Below the pieces are notes generated by a model that saw only the letters and a list, made by a program, of their open reading frames with translations, was not told the origin of the DNA and did no database searches. From NCBI GenBank assembly GCA_964475215.1, contig CAYYVT010000028.1, positions 1 to 13,089 on the forward strand: 13,089 nucleotides of DNA, written 5' to 3'. Positions within the stretch are counted from its first letter, which is position 1; every line of letters starts with the position of its first letter. Source of the stretch: DATKKG01 sp964475215 (GTDB lineage Archaea; Thermoproteota; Nitrososphaeria; Conexivisphaerales; DTJL01). Positions 1 to 6,640 of this stretch are shown here, one piece after another. The position numbers and the translations under genes are program-made.

Positions 1-1
1 G

Positions 2-256
2 GTGTCTCCCTCCAGCGTGTCGGACGGCTTCTTCACCTATCGGGTGTTCGCCGGCTGGTCCGGGGCTTCTACCGCCAAGGCCAGCGCGGCGGACGTCGTC
101 GTCGACTCTCCCAAGGCCATCGTAGCTACATGGGCCGTCGACTCGACCCAGCTCTACCTTGCCATGGCGGGGGCGGTCGTCTTGGCGATCCTGCTCGGAG
201 CCGTCATCTTGATTCGGAGCCGACGCCCCGAATCCAAGGTCGGCGCTACCGCGTGA
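2..256 (+). CDS. C-terminal end of a membrane-anchored surface protein (5' truncated by window edge)
   Basis: The frame is open from the window edge, so the GTG at position 2 is probably an internal valine codon and the gene begins outside the window. About 84 residues are visible. The first half is polar and beta-rich. A stretch reading VDSPKAIVATWAVD resembles the tail of the short repeats (valine-x-x-proline-lysine... alanine-x-tryptophan) found in archaeal and bacterial secreted proteins. One hydrophobic helix follows (about residues 50-72, LYLAMAGAVVLAILLGAVIL), then a basic stop-transfer cluster (RSRRPESK) and the stop. I infer an extracellular protein held in the membrane by a C-terminal helix with a short cytoplasmic tail. 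The family is not recognisable from this fragment. Confidence 0.7.
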   Translation: MSPSSVSDGFFTYRVFAGWSGASTAKASAADVVVDSPKAIVATWAVDSTQLYLAMAGAVVLAILLGAVILIRSRRPESKVGATA

Positions 257-454
257 CCTTGAAGGCCCGTTATGGACAAGGAAATGCCGCCCTCCTGCCA
301 CAGTCCCCCTCGCGGATTCTTTACATTCGGTAAGGCCGGGATCTGGCCGGCCAAGTGAGTTCGATTCTCCTAGGCTTCTGGCTTGTGGAGCTGTACGCAC
401 GGATCGGCCATCCGCAGCGAGTGAAGCTGGATTCGAGATTGAGCCGTAGCTACC

Positions 455-462
455 CTTATTAT
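455..462 (+). promoter_or_regulatory. TATA-like box of the methionine operon
   Basis: CTTATTAT lies in GC-rich surroundings, 51 bases before the end of the 257-512 gap. A start site about 25 bases downstream (near 485) would leave a leader of roughly 28 bases, enough for the Shine-Dalgarno sequence at 498-506. The rest of the gap (257-454) shows nothing I can assign. Confidence 0.45.
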
Positions 463-497
463 CAGCGCGAGCAGACCTAGTCGAGAATCCGTCTCCG

Positions 498-506
498 GCG
501 GAGGAG
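498..506 (+). promoter_or_regulatory. Shine-Dalgarno sequence of the first operon gene
   Basis: GCGGAGGAG ends six bases before the ATG at 513 and contains the GGAGG core. It supports that start. The first gene of the operon therefore appears to have a leader, unlike several leaderless-looking genes in this window. Confidence 0.6.
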
Positions 507-512
507 TCACAC

Positions 513-1487
513 ATGACAACATTCCAGGCCTTCCTCGTGGGGTCGCACCCCAGGAGCGAGGGCTTAGTCGGGGTTACCCAGGACTGGGAGAGGGGGAGGG
601 TCCAGCGAAGCGAAGTCGCCTCCGCGATCAGAAGAGACGTGGACGACCTGGTGTCCCTACAAGAGTCCCTGGGGTTCGACTACGTCTCGGACGGTCAGCT
701 CAGCCTTCGATGGCAGGACATCTTCATGCCTTTCACGGAAGGGTTCTCGGGGATAAAGAAGGGCCCGTTGGCCCGCTGGTTCAACACCAACACCTTCTTC
801 TATGTCCCCGTAATCACGGGGGAGATCGGAAGCTCGGGAAGGGTCCTGCTTGAGAGCGTAGAAGGGGAGGCCTTCCCCCAGAAGAAGCCGCCAAAGGTCA
901 TAATTCCCGACCCCCTTACCTTCTCAGAGCTTTCGAACGACCTGTACTACGGGAGCATGGAAAGGCTTCTCTTTGCCTACTGCGATGCCCTGGTCAATGA
1001 GCTGAGGACCCTTGCCGAGGGGGGCATCAGGTACGTGCAGTTCCTATCTCCGAGCCTTGTGGCGCGGTTCAGGGCGGCCCCCCTGGACAGGGACACCGTG
1101 TCCCAGTTGGGGGAAGGGATCCGCTCGGCCCTGAAAGGCACCTATGTGGAGTCGGGTTTTCACATGCCCTTCGGCGACGCATCTCACTACCTGCCCTTCA
1201 TCTTCGACTCCATACCCACGGACGACCTGGGGTTCGACCTTTCTGAGACGGACGCCAGCGAAATACCGTCGTCAGCCAAGGGGGTGATAGCGGGGGTGGC
1301 GGACGGGAGGAGCAGCTACGTTGAGCCCCCGAGGGAGCTGGCAAAGGCGGTCTCGCCCCTCTTGGACAAAGGCTTCATCCGGGTGGCCATTGCCCCGTCA
1401 TGCGAACTGCGCTACCTTCCCCGCACCGTCGCCGATGAGAAGTTGAAGAGCCTCGCTGCGGCAAGGAAGCTGTTGGAGGGAAGCTAA
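513..1487 (+). CDS. MetE N-terminal-domain homologue (split methionine synthase, N half)
   Basis: This 324-residue protein resembles the stand-alone archaeal counterpart of the N-terminal barrel of cobalamin-independent methionine synthase. The start is fixed by the GGAGG sequence just upstream. Residues 7-33 (LVGSHPRSEG, then QDWERG) match the opening of MetE_N. Residues 59-105 (SDGQLSLRWQD, FNTNTFFYVPVITGE) match the archaeal form of the family. The zinc site of the catalytic half is degenerate: the HxC position reads His217-Met-Pro219, although a cysteine remains near the C-terminus (IAPSCELR, Cys297). The family model is that the N-terminal barrel helps bind the polyglutamylated methyl-pterin and does not itself carry the zinc-homocysteine centre. 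An 18-base gap precedes the catalytic partner gene, so the two products probably form one enzyme. Confidence 0.8.
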   Translation: MTTFQAFLVGSHPRSEGLVGVTQDWERGRVQRSEVASAIRRDVDDLVSLQESLGFDYVSDGQLSLRWQDIFMPFTEGFSGIKKGPLARWFNTNTFFYVPVITGEIGSSGRVLLESVEGEAFPQKKPPKVIIPDPLTFSELSNDLYYGSMERLLFAYCDALVNELRTLAEGGIRYVQFLSPSLVARFRAAPLDRDTVSQLGEGIRSALKGTYVESGFHMPFGDASHYLPFIFDSIPTDDLGFDLSETDASEIPSSAKGVIAGVADGRSSYVEPPRELAKAVSPLLDKGFIRVAIAPSCELRYLPRTVADEKLKSLAAARKLLEGS

Positions 1488-1505
1488 CTGACCCTCTTCC
1501 CCACC

Positions 1506-2684
1506 ATGGAGATAGGGAGCCTCCCCAAGTTCTCCTGGAGGACCCGGCCCTTCAGGGGCCAGGAGATCACCGACGAGGACATCGCCCTTGCGAAGGAGTG
1601 GGGGGACAGGCTGCGAGTCGAAGAGACAGGGGACCTCCTCCGCCTGCTCTCCAAGAGAAGAGAGTTCTCGTCCGAGGATAGGGACCTGATCCTTGATTAT
1701 TCCATCAGGTATGCAATAGCCATGCAGGAGCGGGCAGGGGACGAATTCGGCGTCCCGTCAGGCCTCGATCTCCTCTGGACGGGCGAACAGGCGAGGACGG
1801 AGATGTATGAAACCCCCGTCTCCAGCATCTCCGGCTTCTCCTTCATAGGGCATGTAAGGAGCTTCGACAACAAGTACTGGCGCATGGCCTCCGTCACATC
1901 GAGGCCGAGATACCTCAGGAACTACCACATCGATGAGTTCGAAGTGGCCAAGAGGCGCACCGCGAGGACGCTGAAGGTCCCCGTCACCGACGCGATAACT
2001 GTCATGGCCTGGTCGGACCTTCACTACTACAAGAAACAGTACAGCAGGAGCTCCCTCCCCCCATCTCTAAGGGGGTTCAACGCGAGGAGGGACTTCGTCC
2101 TTGACCTCTCGAAGGTCATAAGGAGGGTCATTCAGGAGCTCATATCGAAGGGGGCCCAGGAGGTCCAGCTCGACATCCCGGCGGCGACACAGTACCAGAC
2201 GCCGGAGGACATCAAGCTCGTGGCCGAGGCCTTCAACGTAACGACCAAGGGCCTTAGCGCCAAGTTCAGCGTGCACAGCTGCTTCCCTCCCAGATACGGC
2301 TATCAGATGCTCTTCCCATACATAATGGAGATGAAGAAGTGCGCCAGGTTCTCCTTCGAGTACGCCAACGGGGACGGCTTCGACAGGGGGGTGACCGAGG
2401 AATCGAGGCCGGGCTACTCGGATCTGAAGCTTTTCAGGGAGTACGGCTACAAGGGGGAGCTGGGGGTGGGCGTCATCCACGTCCACACAGACAGGCTCCC
2501 GGCGGTGGGCACCGTCGCCGACAGGGCCCTTTATGCCGCCAAGGTGACTGGGATGGACCCTACGAAGCTCTTTATCTCCCCCGACTGCGGGCTGAGGACT
2601 AGAAGCCCGTCCGTCGCGTTCTCCATGCTCGGGCTGGTCATTGCGGGCGCCGCCCAGGCCAGGAAGGAGGTGGGGCCCGAGTGA
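1506..2684 (+). CDS. metE: MetE C-terminal-domain homologue, catalytic half of methionine synthase
   Basis: This 392-residue protein is a cobalamin-independent methionine synthase catalytic barrel, which transfers a methyl group from methyl-tetrahydropterin to homocysteine. All four expected zinc ligands are visible in order: His257 and Cys259 (FSVHSCFP), Glu285 (FSFEYANGD), and Cys361 (ISPDCGLRTR, the typical MetE PDCGLKTR motif). A TDGE-like segment appears as WTGEQARTEM at 91-100. An aspartate-bearing motif, QLDIPA at 221-226, matches the substrate-binding QxDEPA of MetE, with the following acidic residue changed to isoleucine. The ATG at 1506 lies 18 bases after the N-half gene, and the stop overlaps the next start by four bases (GTGA at 2681-2684). 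That spacing implies co-translation of the operon proteins. The ISPDCGLRTR motif makes the family assignment strong; the methyl donor is not shown by the sequence. Confidence 0.85.
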   Translation: MEIGSLPKFSWRTRPFRGQEITDEDIALAKEWGDRLRVEETGDLLRLLSKRREFSSEDRDLILDYSIRYAIAMQERAGDEFGVPSGLDLLWTGEQARTEMYETPVSSISGFSFIGHVRSFDNKYWRMASVTSRPRYLRNYHIDEFEVAKRRTARTLKVPVTDAITVMAWSDLHYYKKQYSRSSLPPSLRGFNARRDFVLDLSKVIRRVIQELISKGAQEVQLDIPAATQYQTPEDIKLVAEAFNVTTKGLSAKFSVHSCFPPRYGYQMLFPYIMEMKKCARFSFEYANGDGFDRGVTEESRPGYSDLKLFREYGYKGELGVGVIHVHTDRLPAVGTVADRALYAAKVTGMDPTKLFISPDCGLRTRSPSVAFSMLGLVIAGAAQARKEVGPE

Positions 2685-3928
2685 CGCCGAAGACCACCAC
2701 CATAGGGAGCTATCCCGTCTTCCCGAAGGCCGAGGACGTCGAGTACTACAAGAAGATGTGGGAACGCGGCCTGGGCGACGAGGTTCTCGACCCGTACGTC
2801 TGGAGCATTGAGGAGTCGGTGAAGGACTTCGTCGCGGCGGGCCTGGAGGTCGTCTCCACTGGGCAGACCAGGGGTGACCTGTACTCCCTCTTCCTCGACT
2901 CTCATTTCGTCAAGGGGGTGGAGTGGAAGGGAGGAGAGGCCCTGGTCACCGGTCGACTGGAGAGGCGCAGGGAGATCAGGCTCGCCGACGTCAAGCTCGC
3001 CCGAGGCCTTCTCCCGGAGCACTTCGAGCTGAGGGAGCCCATTACTGACGCCTACACTCTTGCCAAGTTCGCAAAGATCTCCGGCCGCTCCTATGCCGAT
3101 ACGAGAGAGCTGGCCAAGGAGGTCAACAGGAAGGTGGTCATCCCGGAGCTGGAATCCCTTCAGGGAAGCGGTTGTGTTTCAATGCTTCAGCTGGACTCTC
3201 CGGCCATCGGGGCCGAGTCGGCCACCCCCGACTTCCTGGTGTCCCTCTACGAGGAGGTGATGAGCGCGGCCAAGCTCCCGGTGATGCTGCACGCCTGCGG
3301 GGACGTGAGCAGAGTCCTGGGGCTCCTTGCCAGGACCAAGGTCGACGTCCTTTCACTGGACCTCTACCACTTCCCCCACCTCCTCACGATCCTCTCGAGG
3401 GGAGGGTACGACCAGGAGATCGGGATGGGCGTCCTGGACTCCCAGAACCTCATCATCGAGTCCGTCGAGGAGATCTCCCGGAACCTTGAGCACGGGATGA
3501 AGCTCCTAGGGGAGGACAGGATAGCCTTCGTCCACCCCCACTGCGGCCAGCGGAACATAGACAGGCAGACCGCCTTCAGGAAGAACGCCAACATGACGAT
3601 GGCGAGGGACGACGTCTGCTTCGGCAAGGCCGAAGAGGCCCCCCGCGGTGGCCTTACGAAGAGCTCCTACGACAGGAAGGGGTACTTCCTTGTGACCCTT
3701 GACAGGGGGAGGCGAGAGATCGTCGTCACGTTCTACAGCTACGACCACAGGGCACTGTGGAGGCGCAGGTCGAGGCGCGCCGACCACCTCCTCCAGTCAC
3801 TGAACGACAACGCCGACAGGCTGGGCATCAGCAGGCGGCACCTCTCTTATCTGACCCTTGAGCTGGGCAGGGCCGAGGCGTCTCTGGCATCCCTTAGCAC
3901 CTTCTACAGACAGGCGATGATCGAGTGA
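2681..3928 (+). CDS. Third MetE-superfamily protein (core methionine synthase-like) with C-terminal DUF4346-like domain
   Basis: This 415-residue protein begins at a GTG overlapping the previous stop. Residues 5-315 form a single MetE/UroD-type barrel like the folate-independent core methionine synthases (MesA/MesC type). It opens with TTTIGSYPVFP, then has QLDSPAIG at 170-177, His204-Ala-Cys206 (MLHACGDV), MGVLDSQN and ESVEEI at about 249-264, and a terminal cysteine at Cys288 (HPHCGQRN, where MesA has NPDCG). The acidic zinc ligand, normally glutamate, appears to be Asp227 (LSLDLY). Residues about 330-415 form an added domain: DRKGYFLVTLD, then REIVVTFYSYD, and finally HLSYLTLELGRAEASL with a YRQ tail. 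This pattern matches DUF4346, which I recall from archaeal thymidylate-synthase-like and dihydropteroate-synthase-related proteins. Its partners are the split MetE pair and the MetF-like gene. Function is inferred: homocysteine methylation from a different donor, or an accessory role. Confidence 0.7.
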   Translation: MTPKTTTIGSYPVFPKAEDVEYYKKMWERGLGDEVLDPYVWSIEESVKDFVAAGLEVVSTGQTRGDLYSLFLDSHFVKGVEWKGGEALVTGRLERRREIRLADVKLARGLLPEHFELREPITDAYTLAKFAKISGRSYADTRELAKEVNRKVVIPELESLQGSGCVSMLQLDSPAIGAESATPDFLVSLYEEVMSAAKLPVMLHACGDVSRVLGLLARTKVDVLSLDLYHFPHLLTILSRGGYDQEIGMGVLDSQNLIIESVEEISRNLEHGMKLLGEDRIAFVHPHCGQRNIDRQTAFRKNANMTMARDDVCFGKAEEAPRGGLTKSSYDRKGYFLVTLDRGRREIVVTFYSYDHRALWRRRSRRADHLLQSLNDNADRLGISRRHLSYLTLELGRAEASLASLSTFYRQAMIE

Positions 3929-4785
3929 CCGGCGGGCGCGGCGGGAAGCTTCGGATAATCGAGGTCTTCCCACCCAGCTTCAGCGTCGACGCGGGCAGAG
4001 AGCCCCCTGGCGGCCTGGGCCCTAAGGTCGGCGACTTCCTCGCGAGGGTGCGAAAGGTCGAAGGGCTGGCCGACGCCTTCCTGGTCGCCGACATCGCGGA
4101 CCCTTCGAGGGTTCGGCTCTCCACCATGCACACCGCCCGCCTGCTCCACGACGAACTGGGCGTGAGGAGCATCCCCGTCATCACGGCAAGAGACGGGAAC
4201 AGGCAGTCGGTGAGGACGAGCATCCTGACATCCTTCGCCAGCGACCTCGACGAGGTGATGTTGGTGTGGGGAGACCGTTACGCCGAAAACGGCGGCCCCG
4301 CCAACGTATACGACTTTGCCAGCCTAGCTGACCTCATCCGAGACGCCGGGCAAATGGCCTCACTGATGGGGGTCAAGGCGACCTTCCTCGCCCCCGTGAA
4401 CCTCTCGACCTTGGGATCCACCGAGGGGGCCAAGCTGGCCTCTGACCGTGTCAGGGCGGGGGCTGGGCTCCTCCTAGCGCAGCCTCCCACCACGGACTCC
4501 CGGTACGCCATCAGGGCTCACCTCCGGACCATGAATGAGAGCGGAGTCGGGAAGCTGGTGCTCCCCAACATATTCCCGTTCAGGGACCTCGATGACATCC
4601 GCTCATGCCAGGCCAGGTTCGGATGGAAGCTGCCCGTGAGGCTGAAGAAGATTGCCGCTGAGGGAGAGGCTTCCCTCTTGAAGGAGGCTAGAAGGGTCGC
4701 CGAATACTTAATGGACGAACGGGTCGCGGGCATGTACGTCTCTACACGAGGAAGGCCCGAACTTGCCCGGTTCATACTCGACTGA
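3925..4785 (+). CDS. MetF-like methylene-tetrahydropterin reductase
   Basis: This 286-residue protein starts at a GTG overlapping the previous stop (GTGA at 3925-3928), so it is translationally linked to the MetE-like genes. It resembles 5,10-methylenetetrahydrofolate reductase, an (alpha-beta)8 barrel that reduces methylene-pterin to methyl-pterin, the methyl source for methionine synthase. Visible motifs are EVFPPSFSVD at 13-22 (MetF has EFFPP, with the catalytic glutamate), PVITARDGNR at 84-93 (MetF HLTCRDRN), LVWGDR at 113-118 (the Gly-Asp turn that binds flavin and pterin), and LLLAQPPTTD at 182-191 (MetF FxxTQ). Length is close to the roughly 290 residues of bacterial MetF. No N-terminal zinc or iron-sulfur partner protein is encoded nearby. 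Many archaea use methanopterin and the F420 enzyme Mer instead; whether this protein uses folate or methanopterin, and NADH or ferredoxin, cannot be told from sequence. Confidence 0.7.
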   Translation: MTGGRGGKLRIIEVFPPSFSVDAGREPPGGLGPKVGDFLARVRKVEGLADAFLVADIADPSRVRLSTMHTARLLHDELGVRSIPVITARDGNRQSVRTSILTSFASDLDEVMLVWGDRYAENGGPANVYDFASLADLIRDAGQMASLMGVKATFLAPVNLSTLGSTEGAKLASDRVRAGAGLLLAQPPTTDSRYAIRAHLRTMNESGVGKLVLPNIFPFRDLDDIRSCQARFGWKLPVRLKKIAAEGEASLLKEARRVAEYLMDERVAGMYVSTRGRPELARFILD

Positions 4786-4961
4786 CCGAGCCAGTTTCGC
4801 AGCCCATGCCACTCGCATCGTTCATCCTGCACTTGAGCGCACTGCGTGCCAAGTGCCGAAGGCCAGAGGGCGAGATGGATTCATCAGTCTCCGTCCGAAG
4901 CACTATGCCGGAAAGGAGGTCGAAGGTCCCCTACGTGTCAGGTGCCTTGGCCAAACCCGAG

Positions 4962-5711
4962 TCATCCTTCGGCCTTGGCCCAATAGTGAGAGTACAAATC
5001 GAGACACCATTCGTGAAACTCCTCCGAGTCGCCGACGAAGCCTCTGCCATAGTCCAGCCTTCCATCCAAGGATGGGAACGCCAGCGCTGCCATCTTTTCG
5101 CTCAACACCATCGCTGCGTTGACCCGGTCGACGAACCTGACCTCTGGCTCGACCCCCAGCGGCCTAAGGTCCCTGAGAAGCGGGCCAGGATCGAGGCCGT
5201 GAGGAAGGAGGAGCCTCATCGAAACCCTCTCGATCTGGTCCCTGTGCGGTTGGTGGCTGGGGTGGCCGAACATCTGGTCCGTCATGAACCATACGTACTC
5301 CCTTGACTCTCGTATGATCCTCTCCTCGGCGTCCAACACGTCGTCCAAGTGATCGACGCGCCTGGCGCTAAGGAGCTCCCCGATCCTTTCGTGATATCCT
5401 CGAGGGATCGAGGTCAGGTCATGGTCGAGGACAAATTCCTTCTCTCTGGCCAGAAAGCCGAAGGAGCGGACGAGTGAAAGGGCCTCCTTCCCCAGCGAAG
5501 TCAGGTCGTAGGCACCGCTCGGGTTCTTCTCAATCAGCTGTGCCTTTGCTAGGCGTTCTAGTTGCCTGAACGTCTCCTGAACCGTGGCCGAATGTCTCCG
5601 GGCCACCTGGCTGAGTTTCAAGGGCTCCTTCTGGATTTCGGTCATGATGATCAGCCTGTCTGCGCTGGCCAGTTCGAAGAGTAGCCTGTCAGCGCCTTCT
5701 ATTGCGTCCAT
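4962..5711 (-). CDS. FilR1-type winged-helix transcriptional regulator
   Basis: This 249-residue protein has an N-terminal winged helix (about 5-80: LFELASADRLIIMTEI, KLSQVARRH, TVQETFRQLERLAKAQLIEK, then the wing AYDLTSLGKEAL) and a C-terminal output domain. The end of the protein (MVLSEKMAALAFPSLDG, RLDYGRGF, EEFHEWCLDLYSHYWAKA) matches the FilR1/DUF1724 output domain described for methanogen regulators. I chose the ATG at 5711 because an AT-rich promoter-like stretch (5738-5752) lies about 30-40 bases upstream of it. An upstream extension of the frame to 5903 would read through that promoter and add a proline-rich, low-complexity leader. The gene converges on the methionine operon with a 176-base gap and is divergent from the methyltransferase. 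It may control either neighbour or itself; the ligand is unknown. Confidence 0.75.
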   Translation of the reverse strand: MDAIEGADRLLFELASADRLIIMTEIQKEPLKLSQVARRHSATVQETFRQLERLAKAQLIEKNPSGAYDLTSLGKEALSLVRSFGFLAREKEFVLDHDLTSIPRGYHERIGELLSARRVDHLDDVLDAEERIIRESREYVWFMTDQMFGHPSHQPHRDQIERVSMRLLLPHGLDPGPLLRDLRPLGVEPEVRFVDRVNAAMVLSEKMAALAFPSLDGRLDYGRGFVGDSEEFHEWCLDLYSHYWAKAEG

Positions 5712-5737
5712 CTGCGGCGGTGAACAGGTTTGCTGAT

Positions 5738-5752
5738 TCTTAATTATTCTCA
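5738..5752 (-). promoter_or_regulatory. AT-rich TATA-like promoter of the FilR1-type regulator
   Basis: Read on the minus strand this is AGAATAATTAAGAA, the only AT-rich stretch in the 170-base region between the two divergent genes. Its centre lies about 35 bases before the chosen ATG at 5711, which fits a very short leader. Confidence 0.45.
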
Positions 5753-5881
5753 TTGAAGAAGGTAGATGAGGAGTCATACCCTGAGATATGATGATGACAA
5801 TGGCGTCCCTATCGAACGGAGGCGGAGGAGGAAGGCAGGCCAAATCACGGTTCCTTGCAGGGCCCGGGGAGGCGTCTTGAC

Positions 5882-6412
5882 ATGTCCCTATACGACAGGG
5901 CACATTTTGCCATCATACGCGTCGTGCATGAAACACTGTACGGACTGTTCGTCGATCCCTTCCCGCACCTTCGCGCTGCGGGACTTGGGCCAGGACACAG
6001 GGTGCTCGAAGTGGGATGCGGACCAGGGTTCTTTACGATCCCTGCCGCCGAATTGGTGGGGCCGGCAGGGCGGGTCGACGCCATCGACATCAACCCGGTC
6101 GCCGTAAGGCATGTGAAACAAAAGGCAGAAGCAAAGCACCTGACGAACGTCGAAGTGACCCTTGCCGACGCCAGCAAAACCGATTTCCCAGACTCGTCCT
6201 TTGATGTGGTCTTCCTCTTCGGGGTCGCCCACGCCCTTGACATGAAGGCCACATTGTCAGAGATGCATCGCGTCCTGAAGGTGGGGGGTTCTCTATCGGT
6301 TGAGGTTCATGGTTCTTCGGAAGCCGGGACACTTGAGTCCGTAACCAGGGATGGCCTTTTCCGTCTTGAGGAAAGGACGGCGAGAGTGTGCAGGTTTGAA
6401 AAAGGGAGTTGA
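5882..6412 (+). CDS. Class I SAM-dependent methyltransferase
   Basis: This 176-residue protein is a compact Rossmann-fold methyltransferase of the Methyltransf_11/25 type. Motif I is VLEVGCGPGFFT at 41-52, which binds S-adenosylmethionine. The acidic residue that binds the ribose lies in VDAIDINP at 65-72. LADAS at 95-99 is motif II-like, FDVVFLFGVAHAL at 107-119 follows, and HRVLKVGGSL at 129-138 is the usual post-motif III segment. The ATG at 5882 is preceded by GGGGAGG at 5866-5872, a good Shine-Dalgarno sequence, so it is preferred over the in-frame TTG at 5855. The C-terminus ends soon after the core fold, with no specificity insert, so the substrate is unknown. It is divergent from the FilR1-type gene. 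Because the methionine operon supplies the precursor of its SAM cofactor, a link is possible but not shown. Confidence 0.8.
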   Translation: MSLYDRAHFAIIRVVHETLYGLFVDPFPHLRAAGLGPGHRVLEVGCGPGFFTIPAAELVGPAGRVDAIDINPVAVRHVKQKAEAKHLTNVEVTLADASKTDFPDSSFDVVFLFGVAHALDMKATLSEMHRVLKVGGSLSVEVHGSSEAGTLESVTRDGLFRLEERTARVCRFEKGS

Positions 6413-6487
6413 CCGTAGGTAGCCGTGGGGTTACCGGGTCGCAAAAAGGCTCGTTGCTTCTTCGACCGAAGACGTGCCAAAGAACCA

Positions 6488-6504
6488 GGAGCGGAGGGCG
6501 CTCC
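6488..6504. repeat. Inverted repeat GGAGCG / CGCTCC, 5-base loop
   Basis: Six-base perfect arms at 6488-6493 and 6499-6504 enclose GAGGG. It lies 76 bases after the methyltransferase stop. It could form an RNA hairpin ending that transcript, but no T-tract follows, so a terminator is not claimed. Confidence 0.4.
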
Positions 6505-6534
6505 AACGAACAAGCTCACGGCTCGAGCGCAAGG

Positions 6535-6547
6535 CGAAGATTCTTCG
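6535..6547. repeat. Short dyad CGAAGA-T-TCTTCG
   Basis: Perfect six-base arms are separated by one base, about 65 bases upstream of the TATA-like box of the membrane winged-helix gene. The tight spacing suits a DNA-binding dimer site rather than an RNA hairpin. The role is inferred. Confidence 0.35.
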
Positions 6548-6560
6548 GAGATAGGTAGGG

Positions 6561-6572
6561 CCCCCTAGGGGG
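6561..6572. repeat. Perfect 12-base palindrome CCCCCTAGGGGG
   Basis: This is an uninterrupted palindrome centred about 45 bases upstream of the TATA-like box at 6608. Its position and symmetry fit an operator or activator site for a dimeric regulator. By chance alone such palindromes are uncommon, but GC-rich DNA raises the odds. Confidence 0.4.
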
Positions 6573-6574
6573 AC

Positions 6575-6601
6575 GATAAGCCGAAGATAACGACTCTTAT
6601 C
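6575..6601. repeat. Inverted repeat GATAAG ... CTTATC, 15-base spacer
   Basis: Arms at 6575-6580 and 6596-6601 flank 15 bases. The right arm ends seven bases before the TATA-like box, where the B-recognition element would lie, so a protein bound here could affect recruitment of transcription factor B. Confidence 0.4.
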
Positions 6602-6607
6602 AAGAAG

Positions 6608-6615
6608 GTTAAAAT
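6608..6615 (+). promoter_or_regulatory. TATA-like box of the membrane winged-helix gene
   Basis: GTTAAAAT is centred about 29 bases before the ATG at 6641, which gives a leaderless or nearly leaderless transcript. This favours the ATG at 6641 over the in-frame TTG at 6635. Confidence 0.5.
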
Positions 6616-6640
6616 CGCGACTAATCCATCGTCATTGCGC

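Noticed and set aside
300..380. tRNA-like GTTCGATTC at about 358-366
   Set aside because: It resembles a T loop, but no matching acceptor stem, anticodon arm or D arm could be found around it.
2067..2486. 139-codon minus-strand frame in the metE region
   Set aside because: Antisense to the MetE catalytic segment with the zinc ligands; composition is that of a mirror frame.
4942..4981. Direct repeat of CCTTGGCC at the end of the FilR1-type gene
   Set aside because: Only eight bases, GC-rich, and one copy is within coding sequence; not distinguishable from chance.
4806..5306. 166-codon plus-strand frame after the MetF-like gene
   Set aside because: Most of it lies opposite the conserved output domain of the FilR1-type regulator, and it shows no domain of its own.
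5788..5870. ATGATGATGA as a possible C box of a C/D guide RNA
   Set aside because: No CTGA D box or internal D'/C' pair lies at a suitable distance downstream.
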